A stretch of DNA of 64,000 nucleotides from Haloprofundus halobius (GTDB lineage: Archaea; Halobacteriota; Halobacteria; Halobacteriales; Haloferacaceae), in the NCBI RefSeq assembly GCF_020097835.1, contig NZ_CP083666.1:1426001-1490000 (forward strand). The letters are read 5' to 3'. Both the position numbers and the translations under genes were made by a program. Within the stretch, counting starts at the first letter, position 1; each line of letters begins with the position of its first letter. This document shows, piece after piece, positions 52,978-61,080 of this stretch. The notes beneath the pieces were generated by a model. The model was not told the origin of the DNA, did not search any database, and saw nothing but the letters and a program-made list of their open reading frames with translations.

Positions 52978-53562
52978 ATGGAGGGCGCGCCCGACGCGTT
53001 CGGTTCGCCGTATCGCCTCCTCGCGGGGGCGGTCGTCCCCCGCCCCATCGCGTGGGTGAGCAGCCGTAGCGAGGACGGCGTCGACAACCTCGCGCCGTAC
53101 AGTTTCTTCAACGTCGTCACGCCCGATCCGCCGGTGGTGATGTTCTCGCCGGTCGGCGTCGGCGACGATCGGAAAGACACGACGAAGAACGTCCTCGCCA
53201 CCGAGGAGTTCGTCGTCCACGTCGTCACCCGCGACCTCGCCGGGGCGATGAACGCGACGAGCGCGACGCTCGAACACGGCGAGAGCGAGTTCGACCACGC
53301 CGAGTTACAGAAGGTTGAGGCGACGACCGTCGACGCCGCACGCGTCGCCGACGCGAAAGTCGCCTTCGAGTGTCGCCTCTACGACGCCCAGGAGGTCGGC
53401 CGGTCGACGATGATTCTCGGCGAAGTCGTCCACGCGCACGTCGCCGACGAACTGCTCACCGACGGGAAGATGGACGTGACGAAACTCGACGCAGTAGGTC
53501 GGCTCTCGGGAAGCCAGTACGCGACGACCGACGAGCGGTTCTCGCTGGAACGGCCGCCGTGA
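52978..53562 (+). CDS. Flavin reductase-like protein
   Basis: This is a 194-residue split-barrel FMN-binding protein. AGAVVPRPIAWVSSRSEDGVDNLAPYSFFNVVTPDPPVVMFSPVG is the diagnostic FMN pocket of the flavin_Reduct family. It begins immediately after the VOC gene stop (no spacer). It would provide reduced flavin or bind flavin in a redox pathway with the VOC dioxygenase. Confidence 0.92.
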   Translation: MEGAPDAFGSPYRLLAGAVVPRPIAWVSSRSEDGVDNLAPYSFFNVVTPDPPVVMFSPVGVGDDRKDTTKNVLATEEFVVHVVTRDLAGAMNATSATLEHGESEFDHAELQKVEATTVDAARVADAKVAFECRLYDAQEVGRSTMILGEVVHAHVADELLTDGKMDVTKLDAVGRLSGSQYATTDERFSLERPP

Positions 53563-54084
53563 GCGTTCGAGGGTAGTTCTCTCGGCGACGAGACGCTCGA
53601 TTCGTCGGAGCGCAACGGTACAGACGACGGCGTAGCCCGCAACCGGAATCGGAAGACGACCGAAACCCGGTATCGCGTCGGATTCGAGAGATTCGACGCG
53701 GTGGCCCGTCGCTGGGACGCCCGCGACGCGAACGTGGCCCGTCGCTGGGACGCCCGTATCCGTGTGTCCGGTGGGTCGACCGCCCGGACGCTCGGTCCCC
53801 ACTCGGGCCAGTACGCGTCTCGACCGATACGTCCCGCGCGCGCTCGGCGGGAACGCCGACGATACGACTGACGACGAGTCGTCTTCCGTTCGGCGTTCGT
53901 CGTACTGCCACCTGTGTTCTCCCCACACCCTCTGGCCGCCCGTCGCGTCAAAGTCCCGTCGTCGGCCGATAGGCGGCGACTCCCGCCGAATCGACGCCGA
54001 ATATAAGGACGTAAGTGTGATATTGAATGTTATTACGTCCTCCCGGAAAGCGTTAAGAAGGGTCGCTGGGTAGCGTGGTCCAAG
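53563..54084. other. Intergenic region with a 23-base direct repeat
   Basis: About 520 bases carry no credible gene. An exact 23-base direct repeat occurs at 53701-53723 and 53734-53756 (spacing 33). The left part (53563-53760) shows GC-rich third positions in a short minus-strand frame but no recognisable product. A TATA-like AT block lies at about 54015-54035, before the small ORF at 54085. Confidence 0.6.
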
Positions 54085-54225
54085 ATGTCACGGAGCACCG
54101 ACGCACGAGACGGAGAGAAACGAACGATGAAAGACGTGAGCCACACCGCGCCGAACGGCGTCTCCGCGGACAACGTCTGGCGACGCGGCGGTAACCGAGA
54201 CGAATCGGACCGCGACGACGACTGA
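54085..54225 (+). CDS. Small 46-residue hydrophilic protein
   Basis: An ATG opens MSRSTDARDGEKRTMKDVSH followed by TAPNGVSADNVWRRGG and an acidic DDD tail. The composition and the KDVSH-TxPNG segment resemble small conserved haloarchaeal proteins I have seen, though I cannot name the family. An AT-rich box (ATTGAATGTTATT region, about 54025-54035) precedes it. Confidence 0.55.
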   Translation: MSRSTDARDGEKRTMKDVSHTAPNGVSADNVWRRGGNRDESDRDDD

Positions 54226-54251
54226 TCTGAGCGACGCTCGGTAACTGGTTC

Positions 54252-54476
54252 TCACTCCTCGAACACGACGAGATACATCGCGCCAGCGACGCCACCGGCG
54301 AGGATCGCGACGCCGAGTACGGCAAAGACGCCGACGAGCACTGTCGTTCCGAGCAACCCCGGTCCCAGAATCGAGAGGATCGCCGCCGCGACGAAGCAGA
54401 CGAGCGCGATCCCTCCGGTAATGAGCAACGTCGAGCGCGGGGTTAGGTCGTCACCGTACGCCACACCCCCCACCAC
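54252..54476 (-). CDS. Small two-helix membrane protein
   Basis: This is a 74-residue protein with two hydrophobic helices (LITGGIALVCFVAAAILSIL and TVLVGVFAVLGVAILAGGVAGAMYLVVF) separated by a GPGLLG turn. The start is not certain among several GTG/ATG-like codons at the N-terminus. Function is unknown. It is divergent from the ABC operon. Confidence 0.65.
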   Translation of the reverse strand: MVGGVAYGDDLTPRSTLLITGGIALVCFVAAAILSILGPGLLGTTVLVGVFAVLGVAILAGGVAGAMYLVVFEE

Positions 54477-54593
54477 GACCTTTCACGTAGTAAAAGGTCG
54501 CACGAGTGAACAAATCGACATATCGAGAGACAGACACCGCGGAACGTATCTTATCTGCAACTAGTTAGGAGGTAGAAGTCTCCGAAGACACTC

Positions 54594-54605
54594 AATAATT
54601 TTATC
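54594..54605 (+). promoter_or_regulatory. TATA box of the ABC-2/PrsW operon
   Basis: AATAATTTTATC is centred about 54600, roughly 27-30 bases before the GTG at 54630. This favours that start over a TTG at 54612. Confidence 0.6.
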
Positions 54606-54629
54606 AAGTCGTTGGTCTTCGACCCGACC

Positions 54630-55550
54630 GTGATAACAGTCGAGGGCCTCAGAAAGGAGTACGGCGGGTTCGTCGCCGTGGAGGGGAGTTCGTTCGAGGT
54701 CGGCGAGGGGGAGATATTCGGCGTCGTCGGGCCGAACGGCGCGGGGAAGACGACGACGCTGAAGATGCTCTCGGGGCTCATCGAACCGACCGCCGGGGAA
54801 GCGACCGTCGCCGGCTACGACGCCGTCGACCCGAAGATGCGCTCGTCGCTCGGCTTTCTGCCCGAGGAGTCGCCGCTGTACGAGGACATGACGCCGCGGT
54901 CGTACCTGCGGTTCTTCGCGGACCTCTACGACGTGCCGCGGGCGGAGGCGATTCGGCGGAGCGAGGAGACGCTGGACCGCCTCGACCTGGAGCACCGAGA
55001 CCGTCGTCTCGGCGATATGTCGAAGGGGATGAAGCGGAAAGTCGCCATCGCGCGGTCGCTCGTCAACGACCCCGACGTACTGATTTACGACGAACCGGCC
55101 AGCGGTCTCGACCCGCTGACGACGAACTACGTGCTGGAGTTCACGCAGGAACTCGCCGCGGCGGGCAAGACCGTGCTGTTCAGCGCACACAACCTCTACC
55201 ACGTCGAGAGCGTCTGCGACCGCGTCATCATCATGAACCGCGGCCAAATCGTCGCTCGCGGCACCGTCGCCGAGATTCGGAAGCGACACGGCCGGACGAC
55301 CTACCGCGTGTTCACGACAGTGCCCGTCGAAGGAGCCGAGCGGGTCGAAGACAGTACGACCCCCGCGGACGCGATGCGAACCCGCTACCGCCGAGTCGTC
55401 GGCGACATGGCCGCCGTCGAAGCAGTCCGCGCCGAGGCCGAGTCCAACGGCGGCGAAATCGCCGACATTCGAACCGAGGAACCGAGCCTCGAAGCGCTCT
55501 TTCTCGATATCGCCGGCGACGACGGGTCGACGGCCCGAGGTGAGTCGTGA
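54630..55550 (+). CDS. ABC-2 transporter ATPase
   Basis: This 306-residue ATPase has Walker A VVGPNGAGKTTT, signature LGDMSKGMKRKVAIARSL, Walker B LIYDEPASGLDP and the H-loop SAHNLYHV. A C-terminal extension (about 215-306, TYRVFTTVPVEGAERVED...EEPSLEALFLDI) is typical of NatA/DrrA-type exporters. It starts the operon and overlaps the next gene by GTGA. It energises the two permeases that follow. Confidence 0.93.
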   Translation: MITVEGLRKEYGGFVAVEGSSFEVGEGEIFGVVGPNGAGKTTTLKMLSGLIEPTAGEATVAGYDAVDPKMRSSLGFLPEESPLYEDMTPRSYLRFFADLYDVPRAEAIRRSEETLDRLDLEHRDRRLGDMSKGMKRKVAIARSLVNDPDVLIYDEPASGLDPLTTNYVLEFTQELAAAGKTVLFSAHNLYHVESVCDRVIIMNRGQIVARGTVAEIRKRHGRTTYRVFTTVPVEGAERVEDSTTPADAMRTRYRRVVGDMAAVEAVRAEAESNGGEIADIRTEEPSLEALFLDIAGDDGSTARGES

Positions 55551-57460
55551 GCGACGGTGGTCGAGGCGATATCCCCGACCGAGTCGGCAACTGGACTCGA
55601 ACGACAGCCGAGCGCGTCGCCGACTGGACGCGAAAGACGCTCCGCGTCGCTCGCTGGGAGACCGCCCGAACGGTCGGCGTCTTCGACCGCAAAACCGCCG
55701 GGGCGGCGTTCGCCGCCGCGGTTCTCGTCGGCGTCTTCGGTATGGCTGCGCTCTCGACGGGCGGTGCGGGCGTCGCGCTCGACGAGGACATCTACCGCGT
55801 CGGCATCGCGACCGACAGCCCGTACCACGACGCGGTGACCGAGAGTCCCCCGCTCGCGGCGCACCCGCCCGACGAGACGGCGCTCCGTGACGGCGAGATA
55901 GACGCGCTGGTTCGAGGTAGTACCGTCACTCCCGCCGACTCCGAGCGCGGCCGCGCGGCCGCCGCCGCGTACCGGTCGGCCGTCCAGTCGTACAACGACC
56001 GGCGGATGCTCGCCGAGGGGAATCAGTCGGCGGCGTTCCCCGTCGTCGTCGAGATACGCTACGCTGAACGCGGCGAGACGTCCGGCGGGTCGGCGGCGAC
56101 GGACGGAGCTACAGGCGGTCCAGCGACGGGAAGCGACGACCCGTCGGCGTCCGAAAGCGAGTCGAGTTCCGCTGACGGGTCGGGCGAGTCGAGCGAATCC
56201 GACGAATCCGGCGGGACGAGTGATGCGGGTAGCTCGTCCGACGACGACGGTGCGCTCGCCGTCCCCGACGTCGGCGGTACCGGCGCGCTGTTCGGCGGCC
56301 AGAGCACCGGCTCGCCCGCGGACGTCGCCCCGCCGTTCCCGTTCGGGTCGCTCGTCCTCGCGTTCGCCTTCCTCGTGCCGGTGAACTTCGTCATCCAGTC
56401 GTACGGAAGCACGATGCTCAACGAGCGCATCAACCGCCGCGGCGAACTGCTGCTGGTCGCGCCGCTGTCGCCGACGAGCATCGTCGCCGGGAAGACGCTC
56501 CCGTACGCGCTGGCCATCCTCTGCGTGACGACGCTCGTCGCCGTCCTCGTCGGCGGCGGTCCGCTCTCGGTGGCCGCGGTGTTTCCGCTGGCGCTCGCGT
56601 ATCTGGCGGCGACGTTCGTCGGCGCGATGTTCGCCCGGTCGTTCAAGGAACTCACGTTCGTCACCGTCGCGCTCTCCGTCTTCCTGACGACCTACGCGTT
56701 CGTCCCGGCCATCTTCACCGACGTGACGCCCATCGCGCTCATCTCGCCGCTGACGCTCGTCGTCCGCGACCTGCAGGGCGCGGCCGTGTCGGCGGGCGAG
56801 TACGCCTTCGCCACCGGGTCCTTCTACTTCGGTTCCGGCGTGCTGTTCCTGCTCGGCGTCGGCGTGTATCGAGAAGAGGACCTGTTCACCCAGCGGGCGG
56901 TCCCGCTGAAGTTCCTCGACGCGCTCGACAGTCGCCTCTCGGGGAAGCGCTCCGTCGCCGTGCTGAGCGCGCTGTTCATCCCGTTCGTCTTCGTCGCCGA
57001 ACTGCTCACCGTCGCCGTCCTCTTCGCGCTGCCGGTACAGCTCTCGATGCCGCTTCTGTTGGCATCGATCGCCGCCGTCGAGGAGTTCGCCAAGAGCGTC
57101 CACGTCTACGCCGGCTTCGAGAAGAACCGCTTCGAGCGGTCGGTGTCGACGGCGGTCGTCTTGGGCTCGCTGTCGGCCGTCGGCTTCTTCGTCGGCGAGA
57201 AAGTGACCGCCGTCGTCCAACTGGTCGGGCTTCCGGAGTTGGCGCTCGGACAGGCGGCGTTCGTCTCCTCGGGCGTTCCCGGCATCGGCGGGGCCGGCGC
57301 ACTCGCGCTCTTGGCCGCGCCGCTTCTCCTCCACGTCGTCACGACGAGCCTGACTGCAGTTGGCGCGAGCAAGAATCGGTTTCACTACGCCGCAGCGTTG
57401 GTGGTCGCCGTCGCCGTTCACACCTTCTACAACCTCGCGGTGGTGATCGCCGTTGCGTGA
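55547..57460 (+). CDS. ABC-2 permease fused to a PrsW-like intramembrane protease domain
   Basis: This is a 637-residue protein. Residues 1-430 are an ABC-2-type permease: N-terminal helix after RWETARTVGVFDRKTAGAAF, a large Ser/Gly/Asp-rich extracytoplasmic insert (about 170-255), then five or six helices with FVIQSYGSTMLNERINRRGELLL and SPTSIVAGKTLPYALAI. Residues 450-637 are a separate membrane domain with VEEFAKS (E512, E513, K516), FFVGE (F547-x3-E551), H596 and HTFYN (H625, N629). These are the EExxK / FxxxE / H / HxxxN signature of PrsW-type metalloproteases. The domains are in one frame; the GTG start overlaps the ATPase stop. Confidence 0.85.
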   Translation: MSDGGRGDIPDRVGNWTRTTAERVADWTRKTLRVARWETARTVGVFDRKTAGAAFAAAVLVGVFGMAALSTGGAGVALDEDIYRVGIATDSPYHDAVTESPPLAAHPPDETALRDGEIDALVRGSTVTPADSERGRAAAAAYRSAVQSYNDRRMLAEGNQSAAFPVVVEIRYAERGETSGGSAATDGATGGPATGSDDPSASESESSSADGSGESSESDESGGTSDAGSSSDDDGALAVPDVGGTGALFGGQSTGSPADVAPPFPFGSLVLAFAFLVPVNFVIQSYGSTMLNERINRRGELLLVAPLSPTSIVAGKTLPYALAILCVTTLVAVLVGGGPLSVAAVFPLALAYLAATFVGAMFARSFKELTFVTVALSVFLTTYAFVPAIFTDVTPIALISPLTLVVRDLQGAAVSAGEYAFATGSFYFGSGVLFLLGVGVYREEDLFTQRAVPLKFLDALDSRLSGKRSVAVLSALFIPFVFVAELLTVAVLFALPVQLSMPLLLASIAAVEEFAKSVHVYAGFEKNRFERSVSTAVVLGSLSAVGFFVGEKVTAVVQLVGLPELALGQAAFVSSGVPGIGGAGALALLAAPLLLHVVTTSLTAVGASKNRFHYAAALVVAVAVHTFYNLAVVIAVA

Positions 57461-58502
57461 CCGGCGTCTCACCGTCGCGCGTCGCGAGCTCTCGGTCCTG
57501 CGGTCGGAGAAGACCATCGTGCTGGCGCTGCTCATCCAGCTGTTCATCGCAGCGTTCTCGTCGTTTCTCGTGGTCGGCCTCGTCTCGCTGTACGACCCCG
57601 GCGGCGCCGACGGGTACGAGGTCGACGTCGGCGTCTCCGGCGAGGCCCGCTACGAACTCGTCTACGCGGCCCACAGCGTCTCCGGGACACAGCCGGTTCT
57701 CTTCGACTCGGAGACGGCGGCACAGCAGGCGTTCGACCGACGGCAGGTCGACGCGGTGCTCCACGCCGACCGCCGCGGCGGGCGGATACACGTCGCCGCG
57801 ACGGTCCGCGACGAGAACGTCAGGACGACGGTGACCGTCACACAGGTGCGCGACACGCTCCGGGAACTCGAACGTCGGGAGCGAGCCGAGCGCGCGGGAC
57901 AGCTCTCGTCGCCGCCGCTGAAACTGCCGGACGCGCCGCCGACGAGCCCGTACCACGGCTTCACCTACACGGCGCTGATTCCGCTGTTGCTCTTTCTCCC
58001 TGTCTTCATCAGCGGCTCGCTCGTCGTCGACTCCGTGACCGAGGAGTTCGAACGCGGCACGCTCGAACTCCTCCGCGTCGCGCCGCTGTCGCTGACCGAC
58101 ATCGTCGACGGCAAGTCGCTGGCGGCGGCGGGACTCGCCCCCGCGCAGGCGGCGCTGTGGCTCGCGGTGCTCTCGCTCAACGGTACCGCCGTCTACGGGG
58201 CGGGGCGGTTGCTCGCGCTCGTTGCCGCGCTGGCGGTGCTCGCGGCTGGTTTGGGCGTCGTTGTTTCGCTCCTCACCGCGGAGCGGCGGACTGCCCAGTT
58301 GCTTTACTCGCTCGGCGTGCTCCTCGCCTTCGCGGGCGCGACCCTTTCCCCGTTGAGTCCGACGAACGTCGTCGCTCGTCTCGCCATCGGCAGCGCCGAT
58401 GCGACGGTGACACTCGTCGTCGCCGGCTACGTCGCCGTCGCCGTCGTCGCGTACGGCGGGGTTCGCGCGGCGGTCGGTCGGTTCGACGCGACGAGCGTCT
58501 GA
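57453..58502 (+). CDS. ABC-2 permease, second subunit
   Basis: This 349-residue membrane protein has a first helix after ARRELSVLRSEKTIVLALLIQLFIAAFSSF, a large extracytoplasmic domain (about 50-170) and about five further helices, with VDSVTEEFERGTLELLRVAPLSLTDIVDGKSL as the coupling motif. It is homologous in layout to the first permease half of the preceding gene, so the two should form the export channel. The TTG start overlaps the preceding stop (57453-57460). Confidence 0.9.
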   Translation: MRDRRLTVARRELSVLRSEKTIVLALLIQLFIAAFSSFLVVGLVSLYDPGGADGYEVDVGVSGEARYELVYAAHSVSGTQPVLFDSETAAQQAFDRRQVDAVLHADRRGGRIHVAATVRDENVRTTVTVTQVRDTLRELERRERAERAGQLSSPPLKLPDAPPTSPYHGFTYTALIPLLLFLPVFISGSLVVDSVTEEFERGTLELLRVAPLSLTDIVDGKSLAAAGLAPAQAALWLAVLSLNGTAVYGAGRLLALVAALAVLAAGLGVVVSLLTAERRTAQLLYSLGVLLAFAGATLSPLSPTNVVARLAIGSADATVTLVVAGYVAVAVVAYGGVRAAVGRFDATSV

Positions 58503-58535
58503 GTGCCGCGGAGGTGGTCGCAGCGCGTCTTCGGT

Positions 58536-59942
58536 TCAGGGAGCGACGATTTCGACGAACGTCTCCGCGTCGACGACGAGGTTGTACGCCTCCTCGTCGT
58601 CGTTCCAAAGACACAGAACGTTCTCGAAGCCGAGAATCGCGCCGTACTCCGCCTCTGTGAGTTCGCGGTTCAGTCCCGACTCTCTCGTGAGTACGGCGTA
58701 GTGGTCGACCGACTGGCTGCCGTCGCCGACTTTGAACACCGGGTTCCTGCTCTCGTCGTCGGCGAGATTGTGACTGAGTTTCACCGCCAGGAGGTCGATG
58801 CGGTCGGTGACGTGCCGTTCCATCTCGGCCATCCGCGCGTGGCGACTCCGGTCGGCGCGCAGGTCGACGCGGCGTTTTTCGTCCTTTCGGAGTACGCTGT
58901 AGGAGAACTGCACCGACGTTTTCGTGAACGTGCCGTCTCCCTCGCCGCCCTCGTCGAGGCGGCGTTGGAACGCCGGCGTCCCCACGTCGTCGCGCACGTC
59001 GAACGACCACCCGCGGTCCGAGGGCGTCATCCCGGGCCACAGGCGGAGTTCGGGCGAGTACACCGTCGCGCCCGCCTCCGATTCGACCGCGCGTTCGACC
59101 TCCCGGAGTCCGATGCTCGTGTTTCGATCGGCGGGTGCGAGCGCGACGACGGAGCCGTCGTCGGCCAGCGCGTCGAGGTAGCGACGAACGACCGCTACGG
59201 GGTCGTCCAGTTCGCTGAGTACGTTGCCGAACAGCACGAGGTCGACGTCACCGAGCGAATCGAGGTCGAACTCTTCGGCGGTTTCGCGGTGAACCGTCGT
59301 CCGGAAGTTCTCGCGCGTCTCCCCGAGCAGTCGGTCGAGCACGTCGGCGGCGGCACTCGGTTCGACGGCGTGGTAGTCGACGAGTGAATCTTCGGGCAGG
59401 TAGTCGTGCAGGCCGAGCGCCGGACCGCCGACGCCCGCGCCCACGTCGACGACGCGGAGTGTTCTCGGGAGCAGGCCGTTCTCGGCGAGGTCGTTCGACA
59501 CGTAGCCCACCTCTGCGTAGTAGTCGGCGAGGTGGTAGACGGCGTAGCCGAGTGCGGCCGTCTCGTCGTACGCCACGTCGTTCTGGTAGTAGTAATCCTC
59601 CTTCAGCCGACGCACGGCCTCGCGGAGTTCGTCTCCTGATTCGCCCGTGTGCCAGTTCGCGCCGTAGCGCTCGACGAGCAGGTCCTCGACGGCGAACGAG
59701 TAGTCGTCGGGAAGCGCCGTCGGTCGCCAGTCGCGGACGGGAACGGGCGTGTCGTCGACGGGGACGAACGTGCCGTCCTCCTGTTCGACTAACCCGAGGT
59801 CGAACGCCTCCTCGCGGAGGGTCTGCTTGACGACGGCCGGATGCGGGTAGCCCTCGATGTACTCGGCTATCTCCTCGGGGTCGATGGGGCGGACGTTGCG
59901 CAGATACTTCGCGTTCGAGACGACGGCCTCGCGGTCGGTCAT
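58536..59942 (-). CDS. Rsm22-type small-subunit ribosome methyltransferase family protein
   Basis: This 468-residue protein has an N-terminal region (LRNVRPIDPEEIAEYIEGYPHPAVVKQTLREEAF...) and a Rossmann methyltransferase domain (LRVVDVGAGVGGPALGLHDYLP, DLVLFGNVLSELDDPVAVVRRYLDALADDG). A C-terminal domain (about 290-468) follows. It matches archaeal homologues of mitochondrial Rsm22/METTL17 that act in small-subunit assembly. Only one cysteine occurs (LCLW near the C-terminus), so the Fe-S cysteine set known from METTL17 is absent. ATGA overlap with tyrA upstream. Confidence 0.85.
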   Translation of the reverse strand: MTDREAVVSNAKYLRNVRPIDPEEIAEYIEGYPHPAVVKQTLREEAFDLGLVEQEDGTFVPVDDTPVPVRDWRPTALPDDYSFAVEDLLVERYGANWHTGESGDELREAVRRLKEDYYYQNDVAYDETAALGYAVYHLADYYAEVGYVSNDLAENGLLPRTLRVVDVGAGVGGPALGLHDYLPEDSLVDYHAVEPSAAADVLDRLLGETRENFRTTVHRETAEEFDLDSLGDVDLVLFGNVLSELDDPVAVVRRYLDALADDGSVVALAPADRNTSIGLREVERAVESEAGATVYSPELRLWPGMTPSDRGWSFDVRDDVGTPAFQRRLDEGGEGDGTFTKTSVQFSYSVLRKDEKRRVDLRADRSRHARMAEMERHVTDRIDLLAVKLSHNLADDESRNPVFKVGDGSQSVDHYAVLTRESGLNRELTEAEYGAILGFENVLCLWNDDEEAYNLVVDAETFVEIVAP

Positions 59943-60727
59943 CGCTCCTCGCCTCCGTCGTCGCCGACGCCGCGTCCGAGTTCGTCGGGTTCGACCGACT
60001 CGTGACGCCCCGCCTCCCGGTACAGTCGCTCGAACGCGTCGCCGTCGGCGTCTGCGATTCGGGCGGCTGCCTCGGCAACGGCGGACGCGCCGTCGAACGT
60101 CTCCTGAATCTCCGCGTACACGCGCGGGGTGCCGCCGGTGACGGTGTCGACGATATCGTCCAACGCGGCGGAGACGGGCGTCGCGAACTCCTCGCGCACG
60201 TCGTCCGCGGCGAGCGCGTAGGCGAGCACCGCGGCGTGCGCGCCGGACTGGACAGTCTTCATCGCGCCGTCGTGTTCGCCGGCCGTCGTCTCGAAGACAT
60301 CGTTTCCGGCGACCGTGAACGCCTCGTCGACGGCGTCGAGCGTCGGGCCGCCTTCGTCGACGACGGCGGCGACGTTCCCCGGCGCGTTCTCGGGGGCGAA
60401 AAGCGGGTGGTAGCTCGCGCGTTCGCGGTCGGCAGCGTGTTCGCGCAGCGCCGACAGCGGACTGGCCATCACCCCGGTCACGTCGAAGACGGCGCTGTCG
60501 GCGTTCGGTGCGAACGTGGCAATCGCCGACTCGACGGCCGAGATGGGGACGGCGAGACAGACGGCGTCGAAGCGCTCGTCGGTGTCCGTCGAGACGGCGC
60601 GGCCGCCGTGGGCCGTGGCCGCCGCCTCGGCCACCCGAGCATCGGTGTCGGCGAACGCGACCTCCGCCGAGAGCGTGTCGGCGACCCATCGACCCATCGA
60701 CCCGGCGCCGACGATGAGCAGTTTCAT
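59939..60727 (-). CDS. tyrA: Prephenate dehydrogenase (TyrA)
   Basis: This 262-residue protein has the dinucleotide motif LLIVGAGSMGRWVADTL (residues 3-19), AVPISAVESAI, ASYHPLFAPE (active-site His) and a helical C-terminal dimerisation domain (AMKTVQSGAHAAVLAYALAADD...). It oxidises prephenate or arogenate for tyrosine synthesis. It is the first gene of an operon with the Rsm22-like gene, overlapping it by four bases. Confidence 0.9.
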   Translation of the reverse strand: MKLLIVGAGSMGRWVADTLSAEVAFADTDARVAEAAATAHGGRAVSTDTDERFDAVCLAVPISAVESAIATFAPNADSAVFDVTGVMASPLSALREHAADRERASYHPLFAPENAPGNVAAVVDEGGPTLDAVDEAFTVAGNDVFETTAGEHDGAMKTVQSGAHAAVLAYALAADDVREEFATPVSAALDDIVDTVTGGTPRVYAEIQETFDGASAVAEAAARIADADGDAFERLYREAGRHESVEPDELGRGVGDDGGEER

Positions 60728-60833
60728 TGCGCATCCGTTGCCAGTGGCGTCGCAAAAGCCGTTCGATGCTGCCTATCCGGTATCACGTGTCAGAGTCGCA
60801 ATCTTTAACGGGTCCGTGATACGTTGACACAGT

Positions 60834-61052
60834 ATGAGAGACACGAGAGCCGAGGACGCCAAACGGCGTAAGTTCGGGGCGGCCGTGATTGCCCTGTTGG
60901 CAGTCGTCGCCGTCGTCACCCCGTTTCTCGCGGGTGCGCACGCCCTCTGGATTGCGTTCGGCGTCGGAACCGGCCTCGTCCTGCTCGTCGTCTCGCTCAC
61001 TATCGCGACGGACTCGGATTTGAACGGTCCGCCGCCGCAGCGAATCGGCTGA
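60834..61052 (+). CDS. Small two-helix membrane protein
   Basis: This is a 72-residue protein with a charged N-terminus (MRDTRAEDAKRRKFG) and two helices (AVIALLAVVAVVTPFLAGAHAL and IAFGVGTGLVLLVVSLTIAT). A CTTTAAC TATA-like box lies about 27 bases before the ATG. Function is unknown; the N-terminus should be cytoplasmic. Confidence 0.7.
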   Translation: MRDTRAEDAKRRKFGAAVIALLAVVAVVTPFLAGAHALWIAFGVGTGLVLLVVSLTIATDSDLNGPPPQRIG

Positions 61053-61080
61053 TTCGTCGCCCGCGACGAACTCTCGCTTC

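Noticed and set aside
53305-53928. Minus-strand frame across the flavin reductase end and following gap
   Set aside because: It overlaps the flavin reductase for over a third of its length and carries no motif; the gap portion may be chance.
55385-57547. Long minus-strand frame opposite the ABC-2/PrsW gene
   Set aside because: Arg/Asp/Glu-rich shadow with no motifs; the plus strand carries membrane helices and protease motifs.
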